A DNA stretch of 64,000 bases from Chthoniobacter flavus Ellin428 (GCF_000173075.1 NZ_ABVL01000012.1:1-64000), one strand, 5' to 3'. Counted from the stretch's first letter, positions 9,401 through 20,318 are shown. The notes: generated by a model from the letters alone, not told the origin. A program made the numbers and translations.

Positions 9401-11140
9401 GGCGGTGGCTTCGGCGGTCAGTTCCTGCAAAAGAGGATCGAGCGCCTGCACCAGGGCCAGGCGGGCGATTCGCTCGGCACGAGGCAGCTTGGCCAGCGTC
9501 GGTTGCAGTTCCGCCATCCATTCCGCGCTGTGGCCTTCCTGCCGCTCGAGGACCGAGTGGATGACCAGCGCCGCATCGGCGGCCTCAGCCGCTGTTTGCG
9601 GCAGGTGGCGCCTCGACGGGAATTGATTGTACGCCGAAAAATGGGGAAGCTCTTCCAGGGAAAAGGCGGGGTTGTTGAGTCCACTTCCGATCTTATCGAG
9701 TAAATCGCGCATTCCCGCACCGTGGACGTTGCGCCGGGCAAAATCGGCCGCCGCGCCATGGCCGATACCGGAATCATAAGTCACGGCGCCCGTAGTGTAG
9801 CCACGGAGTTCGTCCTTGTTGTTTTCCCCCGGGGCTTGCACCGGCGGTGCGGCGGCTTCGAGTTCACGCAGGTATTTTTTCGCGCCGACGAAATCACCGG
9901 CCTGCATTCGCGCCTCCGCCAAAAGAAAGCGTCCGCGCCAGTCTCCGGGCTTTTTGGCGAGAAACGATTCGAGCAGGCGGCTGGTGATTTCTCCCTGGCT
10001 GACGGCGCCGGCCAGGAGCAGCACATCGTGCCAGGGCATGGGGTCGGCGAAAATAGCGTCTTCATTCGCCTGCAAGCCCTTCAGCGCGTCGGTGGACTCG
10101 TGAGAATAGAACAGGGCGGAGATGAGTTCGATTTGGTGCGCCGTGCTCGGGGAAACTTCCGCGAGCAACCGCCCCAGGCGGACACGATCGCCAAGATCCT
10201 GCTGCTCGATGCTCAAACGCCACGCTTCGGTGAGAAAGAGTGGGTCGCGCGAGCGCGGACCCAATGCCCGCATCAACTCGGCGTGGGCTGCCGAAGCATT
10301 TTGAATCGAGCGCTGAATTTCCGCGAGATACACGAAGTAGCGCCAGCCCTCCTTTTCCGTGCGGCTCCTGGTGCGGAAGGTCGCGACGAGTTCATTGAGG
10401 CGGCCCATGCGGTTCGCTGCCTCGCCCAGGGCGGCGGTAAGGTCGAAACGCGCCAGCGGATCGCTCTCGGTATCGAACGCGGTGGTGAGAATTTTGTATT
10501 CTTCATCGAACTTCGGCCCGCGCAGAGCGGCGAATGCGGCATCCTTCGCGGTCGCCACGCGCTGTTCCCCCGCCGGCTGCGAGGCAGGAGGAAGGGGCGG
10601 CTTCGGCCAGGTCGCGGTTTCGATCGGTTGACGGAGTTCATCGAGCACCTGGGCGAGCAGCAAACTCGCGTCCGCGTCGTCGCCATGCGAGGCGACATAG
10701 TTTTTCCACATGTCCGCCAGCCCGGAGAGATCGTCCGCACGGCGATAAGTATCTTCGAGGCGCAGGCGGATTTCGTGGGCGATGCCGCTCTTCGGCGGGA
10801 GCAGCGTGAGCGCTTTTTGATATGCTTCCCGAGCCGTGGCGATTTCGAACTGCGCTTCGGAAAGCTGCGCGAGTTTGATCGTGGCCAGTGCCTTCTGCTC
10901 GGAAGTGGCGCCCGGAAGTTCGAGGCAGGATTGGTAGCGCGCAGCCGCGTCCTTGAGGTCGCCGGTGTCGGCGAGTCGATCGCCCTCGGCGTCGAGATCC
11001 GTGGCCGCCTTCGGCCATTGGCGGGTGAGTTGCTGCCAACTTTCCGATGCGCTTGGAGAGGCCGCCGGGGAAGAGGATTGCGCGGCGCTGATACCAGCAG
11101 CCGCGAGCCAGCCGGCGAGGCAAAGAATGCGTGTGTTCAC
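6413..11140 (-). CDS. Giant exported tetratricopeptide-repeat protein
   Basis: A 1575-residue protein with a GTG start and a signal peptide (hydrophobic residues 5-20, ending SAA). It then consists almost entirely of helix-turn-helix TPR-like units with alanine and leucine spacing, for example RYQSCLELPGATSEQKALATIKLAQLSEA-type stretches near the N-terminus and PNDLSLQLRLGGALAANRQ mid-protein. The C-terminal 250 residues are shorter repeats of the form MNQVGMTTQAAELVKKI. Such proteins are scaffolds for protein-protein contact in the periplasm or outer membrane; no catalytic domain is visible. It follows tamA on the same strand after a 280-bp gap that contains a hairpin repeat. Confidence 0.75.
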   Translation of the reverse strand: MNTRILCLAGWLAAAGISAAQSSSPAASPSASESWQQLTRQWPKAATDLDAEGDRLADTGDLKDAAARYQSCLELPGATSEQKALATIKLAQLSEAQFEIATAREAYQKALTLLPPKSGIAHEIRLRLEDTYRRADDLSGLADMWKNYVASHGDDADASLLLAQVLDELRQPIETATWPKPPLPPASQPAGEQRVATAKDAAFAALRGPKFDEEYKILTTAFDTESDPLARFDLTAALGEAANRMGRLNELVATFRTRSRTEKEGWRYFVYLAEIQRSIQNASAAHAELMRALGPRSRDPLFLTEAWRLSIEQQDLGDRVRLGRLLAEVSPSTAHQIELISALFYSHESTDALKGLQANEDAIFADPMPWHDVLLLAGAVSQGEITSRLLESFLAKKPGDWRGRFLLAEARMQAGDFVGAKKYLRELEAAAPPVQAPGENNKDELRGYTTGAVTYDSGIGHGAAADFARRNVHGAGMRDLLDKIGSGLNNPAFSLEELPHFSAYNQFPSRRHLPQTAAEAADAALVIHSVLERQEGHSAEWMAELQPTLAKLPRAERIARLALVQALDPLLQELTAEATAPSGDELTQAIGLEVLLELGANILPGTGRVDVDPSVLSSLLKAFLAREKHPDTLVLGQVELSKVLKLAGQGKEAVEAARTALEGWKAVPADRQYMAMDLAMATGDVEHAEAMLTTQEEKEKAENPGSPYTGQETRKTQLARVIAEQNPDDPRLMKWLVSGMQDTFDRTNLRSSLWQGRSILHAVQKFPYDGRLIYRFSWSWFEIFEIPNQYGKGAALRTAISQKAKELPSPRNLHARLAVICLSWWMKDRDRAIHEALDLATATGNDEVHLLAGSMLTEMERYDEARGELEKVSTTDPDIASDQVARLLVLARAQKDNERAKTLAVQLAGFPSIDSDDTLERVMKDLGLQEQALNFQSSKRAKSEVKFYTGMAGAVKELERESAARNLRTATGLAHGILARVSPLGTTAMERYYRRAALDALRRGSVLTEYTDELKRQLAANPQSLETVLRLADAFENDAAQAVTYARRAVELRPNDLSLQLRLGGALAANRQPADAVRVWEAVFAKDPQAIFSEGFNGYLATFKAAGQLDQFSTILLKTPPGNLLAALAFFSRDTTFYYQQVAEAMNQDGKPAEAIQLWQAALARARRGTTSSFQETNLLQSLIPALLKAGRKDEAIQEFESYFLPPVARQPWGYKIVSPERKWSQTIFQDHKSSLQGTKVMQLASDANVLDALRAKAAAVAAAHPHSPEQLLVLWIDILKHNPARLASMKKEFDEILDELQSTGRPGMPDRLVATGLLGDIGVLAPWAPQTRVTLRSLADVLAEWPEGRELALHIDEKLPDLYDGRPYLDRAKLALSISQKEAANRALQEWISWDGSALRVASTPDVEQNLTAADLMTQAGLPTEAKKIIRRLQITADFRDTKQRLMAMEVLNRAGLAADVAALLQTIKDSEEFHRGAVQLSVAETINRMGMNSEAVAILLKIKASDLYNLELQLSAAELMNQVGMTTQAAELVKKIQASPQLRKQPDLQKRLDELVKRLGPGSKGKPGETIKL

Positions 11141-11325
11141 AGGGAGGAGGGAAGGGGTTGGAACGATCGGTGACGTGTCGCCCCCGAAAGTACGCCATCA
11201 AACCCAGCACGCCCGGAACCGACAAGGGGCAGCGTGGGCCGTCTTCGCATCCAACGCAAGCGCCCGGTGGACGGCCGGGCAGTTCCCAGCGGTCGTGGAA
11301 ATCGTGTCAGCGGGGAGGCGGTGTC

Positions 11326-11408
11326 GGAGGGACGCGCTCCTGCGCGTTCCCGCTATTCCTTCGGTCAGAGCCCGCAAGATTGGGGAACGCGCAGGAGCGC
11401 ATCCCTCC
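11326..11408. repeat. Palindromic repeat family C, copy 1
   Basis: Inverted repeat with 26-bp arms at 11326-11351 (GGAGGGACGCGCTCCTGCGC...) and 11382-11408. The same arms occur at 25564-25590 and 25624-25649. It lies just beyond the stop of the tamA/bamA-like gene and may form a terminator-like hairpin, though no T-tract follows. Confidence 0.75.
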
Positions 11409-11419
11409 AGCACCTTTCT

Positions 11420-13492
11420 CTAAAACGCGAAGCCGAAGCTGAAGTTAATCGCCCCGATGGATTCATTCGGGCGGCGGTCGGGATTGAGGCCGAAGTCGAG
11501 ACGGATGGGACCGATGGGCAGTTTGTAACGGATGCCCAGGCCGACGCCGTAACGCATGTCGCCGGATTCCGGCAGGTGATCGTTGGTCACGCTGCCGGCA
11601 TCCACAAAGACGGCTCCGCTCAGTGCGGTGGTAATCGGCACGGTGTATTCGATATTGAAGACCGTATAGACATTGCCGCCCACAGGATGACCGTGATTCG
11701 TCGGGCCGAGTTGGCGCTCGGCGAAACTGCGCACGGTATTGCTGCCGCCGTTGAAAAAGCGTGAGTCGATCGGGACGTTCTCCGCATTGGTCGAGATGTA
11801 ACCACCGCGGGCGCCAAAGGCCAGCATGGTCTTGCCGATCGGCAGGTAGTAGGAGAAGCGGCCGAGGCCGCGCATGAAACTTTCTCCACCCTGGACGGTC
11901 GAGACGTCGAGGGAGGTATTGAAGACGAAGCCGCGGCCGGGATTGATCGGGTCGTTGCGGAAATCGGAATTCTGGGTGAGGCCGACGACGGCGATGGTGT
12001 ATTGGAGCGGCCCGAGCAGATCCTCGCTGATGCCATTCGCCGTCACCTTGCGATTGGCGATTTCGCCGAAAACGCCGAGCTCCAGGTGGGGCATCAACTT
12101 GCGGGTGAGATCGGTGCGAGCACCGATGGCGTTCTTGGAATAGCCATCTTCATCCCGCGCCTCCGAGTAGATGCGGGTGCGGAGCGCAAAGCGGGAGTCG
12201 AGGAACCAGGGATCGACGTAGAGCAATTCGCCCTTGAGACCGCGCTGCGAATAGTCGGCGGAAAACGTGAGGGGACGGCCATGGCCGAAGAGATCACGAT
12301 CGGCGAGGCGGATACCCGCGGAGGCGCCTTCGTAGCTTCCGTAACCGAGGGTAAAGCCGACTTCCTTGGCCTTGGCCTCAGTGGCGGTGAGGTCGATGTC
12401 GAGATCGTTGTTTGGCTGAGGCTCGAGCGAGATGCGGAGGCTATCGAAAAGACCGGTGCTCAGCATCTCCCGATAAGTCTCGTCGAGCTTGGCCGGATCG
12501 TAGACCTGCCCGCGCAACGGAGCGAAACGCTTGGGGAGGAAGTTGGCGTGCAATCGGGGCTTGACCGGCGTTTCGTTGCGGACCGTCACTTTGCCAAAGC
12601 GGAAGAGTCCCTTTGGCGCGACGTGAAAGGCAATGGGCACGCGCCCGCCATGCGGAGACGGTGTCGCGTCACCAGTCGCAATGACCTCCGCCTGATAGTA
12701 GCCGTGCGCCTTGTAGAAAGACTGCAGGTTCCGCTGCATGGTGGTGGCAATGCCGGGCGCGAAGGGGCCGTTCGTCGCTTCGCCCAGCGCCCCCACGAGT
12801 TTCTCGCGCGGGAAGATCGTTTCGCCGGTGAAGGTGATCTCCCCCACCGTGTAAGCGGGACCCTCGGTGATGGCGACCGTGACCTCGGCCTGGGCGCCGT
12901 CGCGGGAAAGCCGCACTTTCGAAGCGTCGATGGTGACGTTGAGATAGCCCTTGGAAAGGTACAGGCCGCGCACGCGATCGACACCGGCGGAAATCTCCGC
13001 GGTGGTGTAGGGAAATTTCGCCGGTTCGCGCGCGAGGCGCTCCGGCGTGGCGCCGATCATGTAGTCGTAGAGCGTCTTGTCATCGACCACGTGGTTCCCG
13101 GTGAAGTTAAGCTTGTGCAGGGTGGAGCGCGGCCCCTCCTTGATCTTGATGACGACCTTGCCGCCGCGAATTTCGTAACTCACGTCGACTTGGGCAAAGC
13201 CCTTCTTGCGATAGTACGAACCGATGTAAAAAGCGAGATCGTCAGCCCGCGCGGTGGTGACGCCTTTCTCGATGATGTCGCGGATTTCTTCGGCCTCCGC
13301 CGAGCGCAATTCCGGCTCGGGAATATTCTGTGCGCCAGTGATCTCGATCTTATTGCGCCCCACGTCCTGCGCCGTTTCCACGAGCAAATTCGCGCCCAGC
13401 GCCGTGCCCGCGGCGTTCGTGTCCTGGGCGGAAGCAGCGGTCGCCCCGCACGTGACAAGGAGAGCAGTGAGGATACGGGTGCGAAATTTCAC
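11420..13492 (-). CDS. Outer-membrane barrel assembly protein, TamA/BamA (Omp85) family
   Basis: A 690-residue Omp85 protein with a GTG start and a signal peptide ending ASA near residue 22. POTRA domains occupy about residues 47-390, with typical segments such as YEIRGGKVVIKIKEGPRS and VAITEGPAYTVGEITFTG. The C-terminal half is a D15/surface-antigen barrel with the VRSFAERQLGP region and a terminal phenylalanine (FSFGFAF), the usual barrel signal. It starts 5 bp after the stop of tamB, so the pair is translationally close, which argues for TamA rather than the housekeeping BamA. It would insert outer-membrane proteins together with TamB. Confidence 0.88.
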   Translation of the reverse strand: MKFRTRILTALLVTCGATAASAQDTNAAGTALGANLLVETAQDVGRNKIEITGAQNIPEPELRSAEAEEIRDIIEKGVTTARADDLAFYIGSYYRKKGFAQVDVSYEIRGGKVVIKIKEGPRSTLHKLNFTGNHVVDDKTLYDYMIGATPERLAREPAKFPYTTAEISAGVDRVRGLYLSKGYLNVTIDASKVRLSRDGAQAEVTVAITEGPAYTVGEITFTGETIFPREKLVGALGEATNGPFAPGIATTMQRNLQSFYKAHGYYQAEVIATGDATPSPHGGRVPIAFHVAPKGLFRFGKVTVRNETPVKPRLHANFLPKRFAPLRGQVYDPAKLDETYREMLSTGLFDSLRISLEPQPNNDLDIDLTATEAKAKEVGFTLGYGSYEGASAGIRLADRDLFGHGRPLTFSADYSQRGLKGELLYVDPWFLDSRFALRTRIYSEARDEDGYSKNAIGARTDLTRKLMPHLELGVFGEIANRKVTANGISEDLLGPLQYTIAVVGLTQNSDFRNDPINPGRGFVFNTSLDVSTVQGGESFMRGLGRFSYYLPIGKTMLAFGARGGYISTNAENVPIDSRFFNGGSNTVRSFAERQLGPTNHGHPVGGNVYTVFNIEYTVPITTALSGAVFVDAGSVTNDHLPESGDMRYGVGLGIRYKLPIGPIRLDFGLNPDRRPNESIGAINFSFGFAF

Positions 13493-13497
13493 GCGGG

Positions 13498-16400
13498 TTA
13501 CCGGAAACGAATGAGATATTTCAGCCGTCCTGTGAAGCCTTCATCCGTGACGAGGTCGCCGATGAGGTAAAATGCATTCGTGATCCGGATCCGGCTGGTG
13601 ATCTGCTGGCCGCCGGTTTTGTTATCGACTGCGCCCATTTCCAGTTTGAAGCGATCCATGAAATTCCCGTTGTCCTGTTTGTTCCGGTCGATGGCCGGTG
13701 CCTTGTTGGGGCAGGAAAATTTTGCGATACAGCTCCTGAACGGCGAGCATGGCCGCTTTGCTGGCCAGCACGTCGGCATTGTTGGAAAGTTGATCGCGGG
13801 TGACGCCCGGTCGCGAGCAGGGAGATGATGTCGGAATAGGGGAGCGGCGGCTCGCTGCTCAGCGTGACCTGCGGGTCGGAGGCCTTGCCATAGAAGTAGG
13901 CGTGAACGAGATAGTTGCTCGTCTGGGAATCGGCCTGCAAATCGAGCGACGGCTGGAAGGGGGCGTCCTTGGTGAAATAGACGAAGCCGCGCGAAATCTT
14001 GAGCGTGCTGAAGGGCAGGGAGGCCTTGAATTCCTCGACGTGGATCGAGCCCTCGAGATACGGGGCCAGGCCGGTGCCGCTGAGTTTCAGGTCGATGGCC
14101 GCCGCGCCATTGGCGAGGTTGCCGCGGACGAGAAAGGAGTCGTCCGGCTTGGTCTTGATGGCGAGGTCGAATTTCCAGTCACGCAAGGGCGGCTGGGGAA
14201 AGGAGACGCCGGTGTCCATGCTGCGCGCGGTCTTGGGCGCGGGCTTGGCCCTGCCTGGCAGGGCGATGGGCAGGATGTCGATTTCCTTGAAGAAGCGCGA
14301 ATGGGTGGCGTAGACCGTTCCGCTCACGCTGGCCGCGGCGAGCGGGCCGGTGAGCTTGACGTCGGCATCGGAGCGAACGGTGATGGAATCGTTGCGCATC
14401 ACGAGCACTTCGTCCGCCTGCAGGTGCAGGTCGAAATTGGGCTCAGTAAGTTTGGTCAGCTTGATCGCGCCGCCGAGCTTCAGTTTGCCGCCGCCGAGTT
14501 CGCCCTCGAAGGTGTTGAAGCGCAGCGTGTCTTCGTTGAAACCGAGTTGGGCCTTGAAGGCGCCGAGCGCGGGAATGCTCTCGTTTTCAAAGCGCGCGCT
14601 CTTGACGTCGATATTCGCGGAACCGCTCAGCGCCGGCTTCTCCACGGTGCCGGCCACGCGCACATCGAGGCCCACCGTGCCGTCGATGCGATGCACTTGC
14701 GTGGTGAGCTTCGGCACGATCGCGAGCGAGGAGGGCGGCAGATTGACCTGCACGTCGAGCGGCAGCGCCGGGTCGAGCTTCTTGCTCTTAATCGTGGCCT
14801 GGAGATCGAGCGGGACGTGGCCCTTGATGGTGAGCGGCTGGATCTGCGGCTGTTTCGCCGTGGCGGCGAGGGTGAGCTCGTTGTTCGAAAAGTGTAGGTC
14901 GAGATCGAGATCGGCGGGATCCAATGCGGCGACGGCCTTGGCCTTGAGTTTGCGGCCCTGGAATTTCAAATGCGCCAGCGGTTGCGACAGCGTGCCTCCG
15001 GCCACGACATTGGTGCTGATCGTGCCACTGGCCGGCGAGGTCTGGCCGAAGTTGGCGAGCAGCTTTTCCAGATCGAGGTCCTTGGCATTGATATTAGCCG
15101 CGATGCGCTCGTCGAGCGGGATGAGTTGCTGCGGATGATCGAGGTCGATGGGGAGGAAGAGGTAGCCGGTGAGCACGGTAAGCGTGCCTTGCGCGAGATT
15201 GATGTCCTTGAGCCGCACCTTGCCTTCCTTCATCTCGAGGCTGCCGGTGAAACTGGTCGGACCGGTGACGAATTTTAAGTCCGTGGTTTGCGCGAAGCCG
15301 GGGCCGTAGAGGCCGCCGAGCTTGATCTCGCTGAGGTCGATCTTGTCGAAGCGCCCCTTGGTGAGCGCGAAGTTGAGCTGGCCGGTGTGATCGAGCTTTG
15401 GCGCATACGGCGGCTTGATCGTTGCGGGTTCGCCCTTGCCGGACCAATCGAGATGCAGGTTGCCGGTGAGCGGTTGCTGCATTTTGAAAACGGCGAGCAA
15501 CGAGTGCAGCGCGGTGAGGTCCTTGATGTCCAGGAGGACCGCGCCTTCATACGGAAAGGGCGCGCGCGCCTCGCCCTGGCCGGTGATGGCGATTTGGTCG
15601 GTGGCGTTGAGCTGCAAGGTCAGTTGCTCGACCTTGGCGATGCTGTCCTGGATCTGGATGCTGCCGGCCAGCGCGCCGGTCTTGAAATCGCCGAGTCGGA
15701 AATCGCCGCCGTCGATTTGGACATGGCCGTTCAGCCGGTTGTTTTCCATTTTCACCAAGCCATCGCTCTGCACATGGCCGGAGAGCGCCTGGTCGCTCAC
15801 CTTGATGCCGAAGTCCTCGAGCTTCGGGACGTGAATGGCGAACTTGGCATCGATCGGCGCGGTTGCTGCCGTGGCCAAATCTTTCGGAATGCGATAGGTG
15901 CCCTGCGCCGTCACGGAGTTTTCCGCGCGATGCACTTCGAGGCCGTGCAGGGTGATCTGGTCGTTGTGCGCCTCGACATCGAGCTTCATGGAATCGATGC
16001 TGAAATCCTGCACGCGCACGCCGTTCACCGCGGCGACGAGATGGGCGGAAAGATCGTCGAAGGGCGTGGCCGGGGCGGGCATCAGGCGCTTATTCGCCGT
16101 GAGGCGCAGGGTGGTGTTGTCGAGATTCAGCTTCTGGTTCGACACCAGCTTTGCATCGAGAGTGAGATCGGTATTCACCCAGCCCTTGCTCATCTTGATC
16201 GGGCCGCCGCCGCTGATCGTCCCCTGGAGCGGTTCGGGCATCATGGCCGTGAGCGCCGCCAGATCGGGGGCATTGATCTTGAGCGAAGCGTTCACCTCGC
16301 TCATCGGAAAATCGTTCACCGACTCCGGCAGGACCACGGTCGCGGTCAAGGCAACGGAGTTCTTTCCGGCGGCGATGTTCACCCCGCTGACTTCCGCCTT

Positions 16401-17480
16401 GCCGTTGAGGAATTGCGCGTTGAGCTCCACGCTATCGACTTTCATCGGACCCGCCGCGAGCGCCTCGACGCGGAGTTTTGCGTGCCCTTTCCAAGTCTGC
16501 GGCATTTCCGGCTCACCGGTGTGGAGCACATCCAGGAGGGCCAGCTTGGCGACCGGTGGCTTCGGCGCGCCGAAATAACTGGCCGCCGCTTCGAGCCCGA
16601 CATTCGCGGCTTCAATCTGCAGCGTGGTGTTGTAACTCTTATCGAGGTTTTTGCCCTTCTTGTTGAGCTGATTGCCGGCCAGCGAGACGTGCAGCGTGCC
16701 GCCAAAGAGATCGGCTTTTAAATCCACGCTGCCCTTGTTTTGCGCACGCTGGGAGGCGTCGAAATTGACCTCCTCGAGCACCAGATCCGGGGCGAGGACG
16801 AGATGACGAATGAAGAAATTGCGCTTCGCGTAGCTGGTCTCCGCGGAAAGATTCTCCCACAACGGCACGCCTGGGATATTGAGCTTCGCGATCTTCAGGT
16901 AACCCACCGCTTCGGGATCGAGGAAGAGCGAGAAGCCTTTCACCTCGGTGATGTTCTTCTCCGCGCGCACGGTGATGTTGAAATTCTGGATGCGCACCTT
17001 GTCGGCATACGCCGCCGGCTGGCCGAGGACGTTGTTCAAATCCTGGGCGAGTTCCATTTTCTGCTCGTGCTCGGGCTGGCTCTTGCTCGGCGAGGCGATG
17101 AAATCCAGGTCGGCATTGGTGACCTCGTAGCTCCGCAGGAATTCGCCGATGCCATGTTTGATCAGGCTCGGGATGCTGTAATCCAGCCGGACCCGCTCGA
17201 TATCGATCTTCCGCACCGGGCTGGGACCCTTGCCGGTGGGAACGGCATGGACGCCCTCGACGATCAGGTTCGTAAAAACGCTGCCCGAAAAATGGACATC
17301 GAGCGTCAGATTCTGCTTGGCCGCCAGTTTGATGAGAAAAAGCCGCATTCCCACGTGGAACAGCGGCCGATGGAAAATGATCACCACCAGCAGCAGAATA
17401 CCGGTCCACCGGAGGACACGCCGGAACCACCCGCGCTTGGGTGCTTTCGGGGCAGACGGCTTCTTCTCGGGTTCCGGCAT
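13498..17480 (-). CDS. tamB: Translocation/assembly module protein TamB (frameshifted near 3' end)
   Basis: A TamB/AsmA-like protein of about 1325 residues that bridges inner and outer membranes and works with TamA in lipid or protein delivery. An N-terminal membrane anchor is followed by long beta-rich repeats and the typical DUF490 C-terminal region (..FYGKASDPQVTL, SDIISLLATG). Frame is lost at about 13806-13809: reading on in the next frame gives VTRDQLSNNADVLASKAAML, then a second shift at about 13703-13726 (AAAATTTTCC..CCCC) leads to DNGNFMDRFKLEMG and the proper ending LKYLIRFR at 13498. Each shift is one surplus base. The ATG at 17480 is chosen; an upstream TTG (17516) is possible. 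YihY is divergent, 86 bp away. Confidence 0.85.
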
Positions 17481-17566
17481 CGGTGGCAAGGCTACCAGTC
17501 CATTCGTATGCTGCAAGACGCCCGGAGGTTGGCAGATGGAAATATTTCCGCCTACATTCCGCGGCG

Positions 17567-18502
17567 ATGAGTGCTTTCCGACGATTTTTCCGCAATGCCG
17601 GTCCCCCCTTTCGGCTCTGGATCGTGCAGCGAATTCACATTCTCTGGCGGGCGGTCGTCAAATACGACGAGACCGACGGCGAGCAGCGGGCGGCCTCTTT
17701 TGCCTACTACGCCTTCTTCGCCATGTTCCCGCTCATCGTCCTGCTGGTCACAATCAGCACCAATTTCTTCGGCAACCGGGCCGTGGCCACGGACCGGATC
17801 ATGAGCTACATCGCCCCCTACATGCCGCTGGATACCAAGGACTCGAAGATGATCGTCACCACCATCGACGGCGTCGTGCAGTCCCGCAAAAGCGCGGGCA
17901 TCATCGCCTTCGGTATCCTGGCCTGGAGCGCCCTGAAGTTCTTCCAGGCCCTGGTCCACGGGGTGAACCGCGCCTGGGGCACGAAGCAATACTCCTGGTG
18001 GCGCATGCCGATCAAGAATCTCGCCATGACCGCGATCCTGGCCAGCGCACTCCTCCTCGGCACCATCATCCCGGCGATATTTAAATACGTGGAATACTTC
18101 TATTGGACGCACTCGTGGGAGGTGCATCTGGATTTCTGGTTCGTAAAACCGCTCTTCGACAATGTGCTCTATCCGCTCGTGCCGCTGGTTGTGCTCTTCT
18201 ATGGCTTTGTGATGTTTTATAAATTCGCGCCCCGGCGCCGTACCCTGTTGCGGGAAGTCTGGCCAGCGGCGCTCTTTGTCACCCTCGCGCTCGAGATCCT
18301 CCAGCGACTCTTCATTCTCTACACGCGAAATATCGGGCACTTCAACGCGCTCTACGGCACCTTCGGAACGGTCGTCGCCTTGTTGCTCTGGATCTATCTC
18401 AGTGGTTCGATCATCATCATGGGCGGATGCCTCTGCGCGGCGAAATACGAGATCGAGATGAGTCTCACCGACCAGTCCGAATCCAATCACGCCCGCGACT
18501 AA
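17567..18502 (+). CDS. YihY/BrkB family inner-membrane protein
   Basis: A 311-residue membrane protein with about six transmembrane helices. Family signs are AASFAYYAFFAMFPLIVLL near residue 45, the AWSALKFFQALVHGVNRAWG segment near residue 120, and FNALYGTFGTVVALLLWIYLS near the C-terminus. The family was once called ribonuclease BN, but that activity belongs to another protein; the function is open, with transport or envelope roles suggested. ATG at 17567 is chosen because it gives the family N-terminus. The ABC exporter gene starts 4 bp after its stop. Confidence 0.88.
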   Translation: MSAFRRFFRNAGPPFRLWIVQRIHILWRAVVKYDETDGEQRAASFAYYAFFAMFPLIVLLVTISTNFFGNRAVATDRIMSYIAPYMPLDTKDSKMIVTTIDGVVQSRKSAGIIAFGILAWSALKFFQALVHGVNRAWGTKQYSWWRMPIKNLAMTAILASALLLGTIIPAIFKYVEYFYWTHSWEVHLDFWFVKPLFDNVLYPLVPLVVLFYGFVMFYKFAPRRRTLLREVWPAALFVTLALEILQRLFILYTRNIGHFNALYGTFGTVVALLLWIYLSGSIIIMGGCLCAAKYEIEMSLTDQSESNHARD

Positions 18503-18506
18503 TTCT

Positions 18507-20305
18507 GTGGCCAATCATTCCTCTTCCGCGGAGCCGCGGCGCAAGCTGAGCTTCCACGAAATCACCGGGCTTTTGCATTACGTGCGCCCGTGGCGCGGGC
18601 GCTTCGCGCTGGCCATGGTGGCGCTGCTCGTCTCGATGAGCTTCGGGCTCTGCTTCCCGCTGCTCATTGGGCGCTTGATCGATTCCGCCATGCCGACGGA
18701 AGCCGCGCTGCGGGTCACCAGTTGGCATCCCTCCATCAATACTGTGGCGCTGCTGCTCGCCGGGACGCTGGCCATCCAGGCGGTGCTCACCTTTTTTTAC
18801 TCCTACACCTTCAATTTCGTGGGTGAGAATGCCGTGGTGCGCCTGCGGCAGCAGCTTTACGACACGCTGCTTTCGCTGCCGATGAAGTTCTTCGGCGAGC
18901 ATCGCGTGGGCGAACTCACCAGCCGGCTCTCGAACGATCTCACGCTGCTCACCGACACGCTGGCCGGCACGGTGCCGCAGGCCCTGCGGCAGATGATGAT
19001 GCTCTTCGGCGGCGTGGTGGCGATCGTGGCGATCTCGCCGCGCTTGTCACTGGTCATGGTGTCGACCTTTCCCGTGCTGATGCTGGTCGCGGTTTTCCTC
19101 GGACGCAAAGTGCGGCGGGTCTCGCGCGAGGCGCAGGATCGGCTGGCCGAAAGCGCGACGATCATCGAAGAAACATTCCAAGGCATCGCGAATGTGAAGG
19201 CTTTCACCAACGAGCGCTACGAAGTGCAGCGCTACGGCGTGGGGTTGCACGCCTATCTGAATGCGACGCTGCGCGGCGTGCGGCGGCGGGCGAGTCTCGT
19301 GTCCTTCATCATTCTCGGGATCTTCGGGTCGATCACCTTTGTCATGTGGTATGGCGCCACGCTCATGCAGGCGGGGCGCTTGTCGCACGGGCAACTCACC
19401 ACCTTCACGCTCTACACCTTGTTTGTCGGCGGCGCGGTGTCGTCGTTTGCCGAGGTCTTCAGCCAGCTCCAGCGGGTGCTCGGGGCGCAGGAGCGGGTCC
19501 AGGAGCTATTGGGCGAGACGGGAGAGCCGGCCGCGGAGGCTGGGGCTCTGGAACGTTTTCGTGGCGATGTGGAATTTGCCGGCGTCGGTTTTTCGTATCC
19601 CTCGCGGCCGGATTTGCCGGTGCTGCGCGACTTGTCGCTCGCCGCGCGGGCGGGCGAAAAAATCGCCCTCGTCGGGCCGAGTGGCGCGGGAAAATCGACC
19701 ATCGTTTCGCTGCTGCTGCGTTTTTATGAACCGGACATCGGCCGCATTTTGATCGACGGCGCGGAAGCGCACACGCTGGCCCTCGGGTCGGTGCGGGGCA
19801 ACATGGCCATCGTGCCCCAGGAAGTGCTGCTCTTCGGCGGCAGCATCCGTGACAATATTGCCTACGGCCGCCCGCAGGCGACGGAAGAGGAAATATTCGA
19901 AGCTTCCCGCCGGGCGCATTGCCATGAATTCATCAGCCGCTTTCCCGAGGGCTACGGGACGCTGGTCGGCGAACGTGGCGTGAAGCTCAGCGGCGGCCAG
20001 CGCCAGCGCATCGCCATCGCGCGGGCGTTGCTCAAGGATCCCGCAATCCTCATTCTCGACGAGGCGACGAGCTCGCTCGATAGCGAGAGTGAAGCCCTCA
20101 TTCAGGAAGCGCTGGCCGAGCTGCTCATCGGGCGCACGTCCTTCATCATCGCGCATCGACTCAGCACCGTGCGGCAATGCGATCGCATTTTGCGTGATCG
20201 AGCAGGGGACCATGATCGAAAAGCGGCACGCACGCGGAGTTGATGGAATTCACCGACGGCACGTACCGGCGTCTGGCCGAGCGGCAATTCGCGACCGCGC
20301 ATTAA
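18507..20305 (+). CDS. ABC exporter, fused TMD-NBD (MsbA/HlyB type; frameshifted at 3' end)
   Basis: A half-transporter of about 598 residues: six transmembrane helices (roughly residues 25-310) then an ATPase domain with Walker A GPSGAGKST, signature LSGGQ, Walker B ILILDEATSSLD and H-loop IIAHRLSTV. It would work as a homodimer to export lipid, drug or peptide. The frame breaks at about 20190-20193 and again near 20224; compensating one surplus base at each place restores VIEQGTMIEKG and then THAELMEFTDGTYRRLAE, the normal end of this family, to the stop at 20303-20305. The start is GTG at 18507, directly after the YihY gene. Confidence 0.88.
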
Positions 20306-20318
20306 GGCGCGAGGCGTT

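Noticed and set aside
12002..13570. Long open frame on the plus strand across the tamA/bamA gene
   Set aside because: Its product is a shadow of the high-GC minus-strand gene: it lacks any domain and the opposite strand has clear Omp85 motifs.
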